From assembly GCF_030317105.1 (NCBI RefSeq), contig NZ_JASZYG010000006.1:1-64000 (forward strand): 64,000 nt of DNA. The letters are read 5' to 3'. Within the stretch, counting starts at the first letter, position 1. Every line of letters starts with the position of its first letter. The notes beneath the pieces are model-generated. The model saw only the letters and a program-made list of their open reading frames with translations. It ran no database searches and was not told the DNA's origin. A program made the translations under genes and the position numbers. The stretch comes from Variovorax brevis (GTDB taxonomy: Bacteria > Pseudomonadota > Gammaproteobacteria > Burkholderiales > Burkholderiaceae_C). This document shows, in pieces, positions 61,581-64,000 of the stretch.

Positions 61581-62671
61581 AGGGACTGTTCCAGAGCCGC
61601 CATCATCTGCCGATTTTCGTCGGGCGTCCCGACGGTCAGGCGCAGGCAGTTGGCCAGCAGGGGGTTCATTTTAGAAACGTTCTTCACGAGTACGCCGCGA
61701 GCCTTCATCGCCTCGAAGGTCTTTGTCGCGTCGGGTACACGCACGAGGATCATGTTCGCCTCGCTGGGCCAGCTTTTGACCGAGGGCATCCGGGCCAGGG
61801 CCTCGAAGATCGCCCGGCGCTGGGCGCGGATTTCCGTCGCCTGCGCGGCGAACACGTCGGCGTGCTCCAGCGCGAACAGCGCGCACTCGCAGTTGAGCAC
61901 GCTGATGTTGTAGGGCGGACGCACCTTGTCGATTTCGGCGATGAGCGCCGCCGGACCCATGAGGTAGCCCAAGCGCACGCCGGCCAGGCCGAACTTGCTG
62001 AGGGTTCGCATCAGCAGCACGTGGCCGTGGCGGGCGATGCGGTCGAGGTAGCTGCGGCCGGCGAAAGGCTGGTAGGCCTCGTCGATGACCACCAGACCAC
62101 CCTGCTCACCCTGGGCCGCGATGATGCGGTCGATGACGGCGTCGTCCCACAGGTTGGCGGTCGGGTTGTTCGGGTAGGCGAGGTAAACGATGGCCGGGCG
62201 TTCGCGGGAAATGGTTTCCAGCATGGCCGCCTCGTCGAGCTCAAAATCGGCCGTCAGCGGCACACCGATGAAACGCAGGCCCTGGAGCTGCGCGCTCATG
62301 GCGTACATCACGAAGCCCGGGACCGGCGCGAGGATCGACGCGCCCGGCAGGTCGCAGGCCATGGCAAGCAGCGAGATCAGTTCATCCGAGCCGTTGCCCA
62401 TCATGAGCGCGAAGCCGGCGGGCAAGCCGGCGTGTTCGGCCAGCGCCTTCTGGAGGTCCGCGCCGCGATCACCGGGATAGCGGTTGATGGCCAGGCTGCC
62501 CAGTCGCTTGCCCAGCTCGGCCTGCAGTTCGGGCGGCAGGCTGAACGGGTTCTCCATGGCGTCGAGCTTCATGAGCCCGCGCGCATCCTGCACGGCGTAG
62601 GCGTGCATGGACTGCACGTCGGCGCGGATGCGTTGCAGGGCGGAAGGTCGGGCGTCGGCAGGTGGATTCAT
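61577..62671 (-). CDS. hisC: Histidinol-phosphate aminotransferase
   Basis: A 364-residue fold-type I PLP enzyme: [14 protein letters not shown], the PLP-lysine in [30 protein letters not shown] and [11 protein letters not shown]. The ATG at 62671 gives the family start; the open frame upstream is not conserved. It is five bases downstream of the small exported gene. Confidence 0.96.
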   Translation of the reverse strand: MNPPADARPSALQRIRADVQSMHAYAVQDARGLMKLDAMENPFSLPPELQAELGKRLGSLAINRYPGDRGADLQKALAEHAGLPAGFALMMGNGSDELISLLAMACDLPGASILAPVPGFVMYAMSAQLQGLRFIGVPLTADFELDEAAMLETISRERPAIVYLAYPNNPTANLWDDAVIDRIIAAQGEQGGLVVIDEAYQPFAGRSYLDRIARHGHVLLMRTLSKFGLAGVRLGYLMGPAALIAEIDKVRPPYNISVLNCECALFALEHADVFAAQATEIRAQRRAIFEALARMPSVKSWPSEANMILVRVPDATKTFEAMKARGVLVKNVSKMNPLLANCLRLTVGTPDENRQMMAALEQSL

Positions 62672-62676
62672 TTCGT

Positions 62677-63042
62677 TCAGCGGGTGCAGCGGAAACTGCT
62701 GCGCAAGGCGGATTCGACGACCAGCTCGACCGGCATGTCGGCTTCGTAGCTGTCGGCGTTGCGGGTGAGTTCGGATTGGTAGAGCGATCGTGCCATGGAG
62801 GGCTCCAGCCGGCGCCCTTCGACGCAAAAGGTCGGGGTTTGGCCGTTGCGCCTCGCATTGTCGCTGGCTTCGCGCAGGCCCTCCATCACGCCCACGAGGT
62901 AGTAGTTGGCGTAGAGCTTGCCGTCTTTTTCGTTGGCTTCGAGCGAGCGCAACTCGCGAATCGACATCGCCTGCGATGCCGTGGCGACAAAAAGCAGGCA
63001 CAGGGCCACCGGGAGCGCCAGCGCGGCGCGAAGCTTTCGCAT
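62677..63042 (-). CDS. Small exported protein (Rap1a/Tai-like) within the his operon
   Basis: A 121-residue protein with a clear signal peptide (MRKLRAALALPVALCLLFVATASQA). The mature part, with YANYYLVGVMEGLREASDNA, a cysteine in TFCVEGRRLEP and another in the last residues (FRC), has the helix-rich, disulfide-bearing layout of the Rap1a/Tai family. It lies one base from the hisD stop and five bases from hisC, so it is co-transcribed. The role in or beside histidine synthesis is unknown. Confidence 0.8.
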   Translation of the reverse strand: MRKLRAALALPVALCLLFVATASQAMSIRELRSLEANEKDGKLYANYYLVGVMEGLREASDNARRNGQTPTFCVEGRRLEPSMARSLYQSELTRNADSYEADMPVELVVESALRSSFRCTR

Positions 63043-63043
63043 G

Positions 63044-64000
63044 TCAGCGCAGGCGCATCCGGGCGGCTTCCGCGTGCGCGTTCAGGCCTTCGCCTTCTGC
63101 GAGCGTGACGGCAATCTTGCCCAGCACCTGCGCGCCGGCTTCGCTGACCTCGATCAGGCTGCTGCGCTTCTGGAAGTCGTACACCCCCAGCGGGCTGGAA
63201 AAACGGGCCGTGCCGCTGGTGGGCAACACGTGGTTGGGGCCGGCGCAGTAGTCACCCAGGCTTTCGCTGGTGTAGGCGCCCAAAAAGATGGCCCCCGCGT
63301 GGCGCAGCAAGGGCTCCCAGCGGTGCGGCTCGCGGCTGCTCACTTCCAGGTGCTCGGGCGCGATGCGGTTGCTGATCTCGCAGGCTTCTTCCATGCTGCG
63401 CGTGTGGATGAGCGCGCCGCGGCCGTTGAGCGAGGCCGCGATGATTTCGGCCCTTGGCATGGTCGGCAACAGCCGGTCGATCTCGGCTTGCACCTTGTCG
63501 AGGTAGGCGGCGTCGGGGCTCAGCAGGATGCTTTGCGCCAGTTCGTCGTGCTCTGCCTGGCTGAAGAGGTCCATCGCAACCCAGTCCGGCGGCGTGCTGC
63601 CGTCGGCCAGCACCAGGATTTCGCTGGGGCCGGCAATCATGTCGATGCCCACGGTGCCGAACACGCGGCGCTTGGCCGAGGCGACATAGGCATTCCCGGG
63701 GCCGGTGATCTTGTCGACGGCAGGCACGGTGGCCGTTCCGTAGGCCAGCGCGGCCACCGCCTGGGCGCCGCCAATGGTGAAGGCCCGCGTCACGCCAGCC
63801 ACGTGCGCGGCCGCCAGCACCAGCGGATTCTTTTCGCCGCCCGGCGTGGGCACCACCATGATGATTTCGCCGACGCCGGCGACGTGGGCCGGAATCGCGT
63901 TCATGAGAACGCTGGAGGGGTACGCGGCCTTACCGCCAGGCACGTAGATGCCGACGCGGTCCAGGGGCGTCACCTTCTGGCCCAGCAGCGTGCCGTCTTC
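63044..64000 (-). CDS. hisD: Histidinol dehydrogenase, C-terminal part (cut by window edge)
   Basis: The frame is open to the right edge, giving 318 residues of HisD. Segments seen: [48 protein letters not shown] with zinc-site Gln/His, APEHLEVSS and [20 protein letters not shown]. It oxidises histidinol to histidine in two steps. The first 110 or so residues lie outside the window, presumably with hisG beyond. Confidence 0.97.
   Translation of the reverse strand, partial: EDGTLLGQKVTPLDRVGIYVPGGKAAYPSSVLMNAIPAHVAGVGEIIMVVPTPGGEKNPLVLAAAHVAGVTRAFTIGGAQAVAALAYGTATVPAVDKITGPGNAYVASAKRRVFGTVGIDMIAGPSEILVLADGSTPPDWVAMDLFSQAEHDELAQSILLSPDAAYLDKVQAEIDRLLPTMPRAEIIAASLNGRGALIHTRSMEEACEISNRIAPEHLEVSSREPHRWEPLLRHAGAIFLGAYTSESLGDYCAGPNHVLPTSGTARFSSPLGVYDFQKRSSLIEVSEAGAQVLGKIAVTLAEGEGLNAHAEAARMRLR

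Noticed and set aside
1-64000. CRISPR array, prophage or rRNA genes
   Set aside because: No regularly spaced repeat array with unique spacers, no phage structural genes and no rRNA sequence were seen; the only short tandem repeats are the 9-bp units at 38759-38785.

Overview
The window is GC-rich chromosomal DNA of a beta-proteobacterium, most likely the family Comamonadaceae and close to Variovorax. The evidence is gene order and content rather than a marker gene: sspB-sspA-petCBA next to mscL, degQ-type protease, tatABC, hinT and the his genes is a familiar Burkholderiales neighbourhood, and orphan Bug/TctC binding proteins, CaiB-type CoA-transferases and LysR regulators abound. There is no rRNA, CRISPR array or prophage; one tRNA is present.

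Region 1 (1-10.9 kb) is a catabolic island. After a cut LysR gene comes a minus-strand pair: a Bug binding protein, then an unusual PrpF-Bug fusion. A divergent LysR gene faces a minus-strand block that encodes a frameshifted DctA-type transporter, an aspartase/fumarase-superfamily lyase, a CitE-like lyase, a class III CoA-transferase and a MaoC-like hydratase. Transferase, hydratase and lyase together match the three steps used for itaconate or mesaconate: CoA activation, hydration to citramalyl-CoA and cleavage to acetyl-CoA plus pyruvate.

Region 2 (10.9-32.3 kb) is mixed accessory content: a class III cyclase-TolB-TPR protein and a CadC-like TolB-TPR regulator, an NnrU protein, an epoxide hydrolase, an MFS transporter, a transglutaminase-like protein, a penicillin-binding D,D-carboxypeptidase, several alpha/beta hydrolases, a hybrid histidine kinase, and an RsbQ-like hydrolase translationally coupled to a PAS histidine kinase. 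Several small exported proteins have no known role.

Region 3 (32.3-40.3 kb) is a 2-methylcitrate (propionate) cluster: thioesterase, prpC, acnD, prpF and an isocitrate-lyase/PEP-mutase family lyase on the minus strand. It is divergent from an XRE/IrrE-type short-chain-fatty-acid regulator. The promoter between them carries an array of 9-bp repeats. It is followed by a small mobile patch (ParDE/RelBE toxin-antitoxin genes and an internally inverted IS3-family remnant) beside tRNA-Thr(UGU).

Region 4 (41.6-64 kb) is core: sspB, sspA, petCBA (cytochrome bc1), mscL, pdxA, nif3-like, degQ-like, tatCBA, hinT and the histidine operon. The his genes are split between hisF and hisA by about 5.7 kb. 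That insert holds a sugar-phosphate mutarotase and a tandem duplicated cassette, on the opposite strand, pairing a DAACS-family symporter with an ABC-type solute-binding protein. The hisD gene runs off the right edge.
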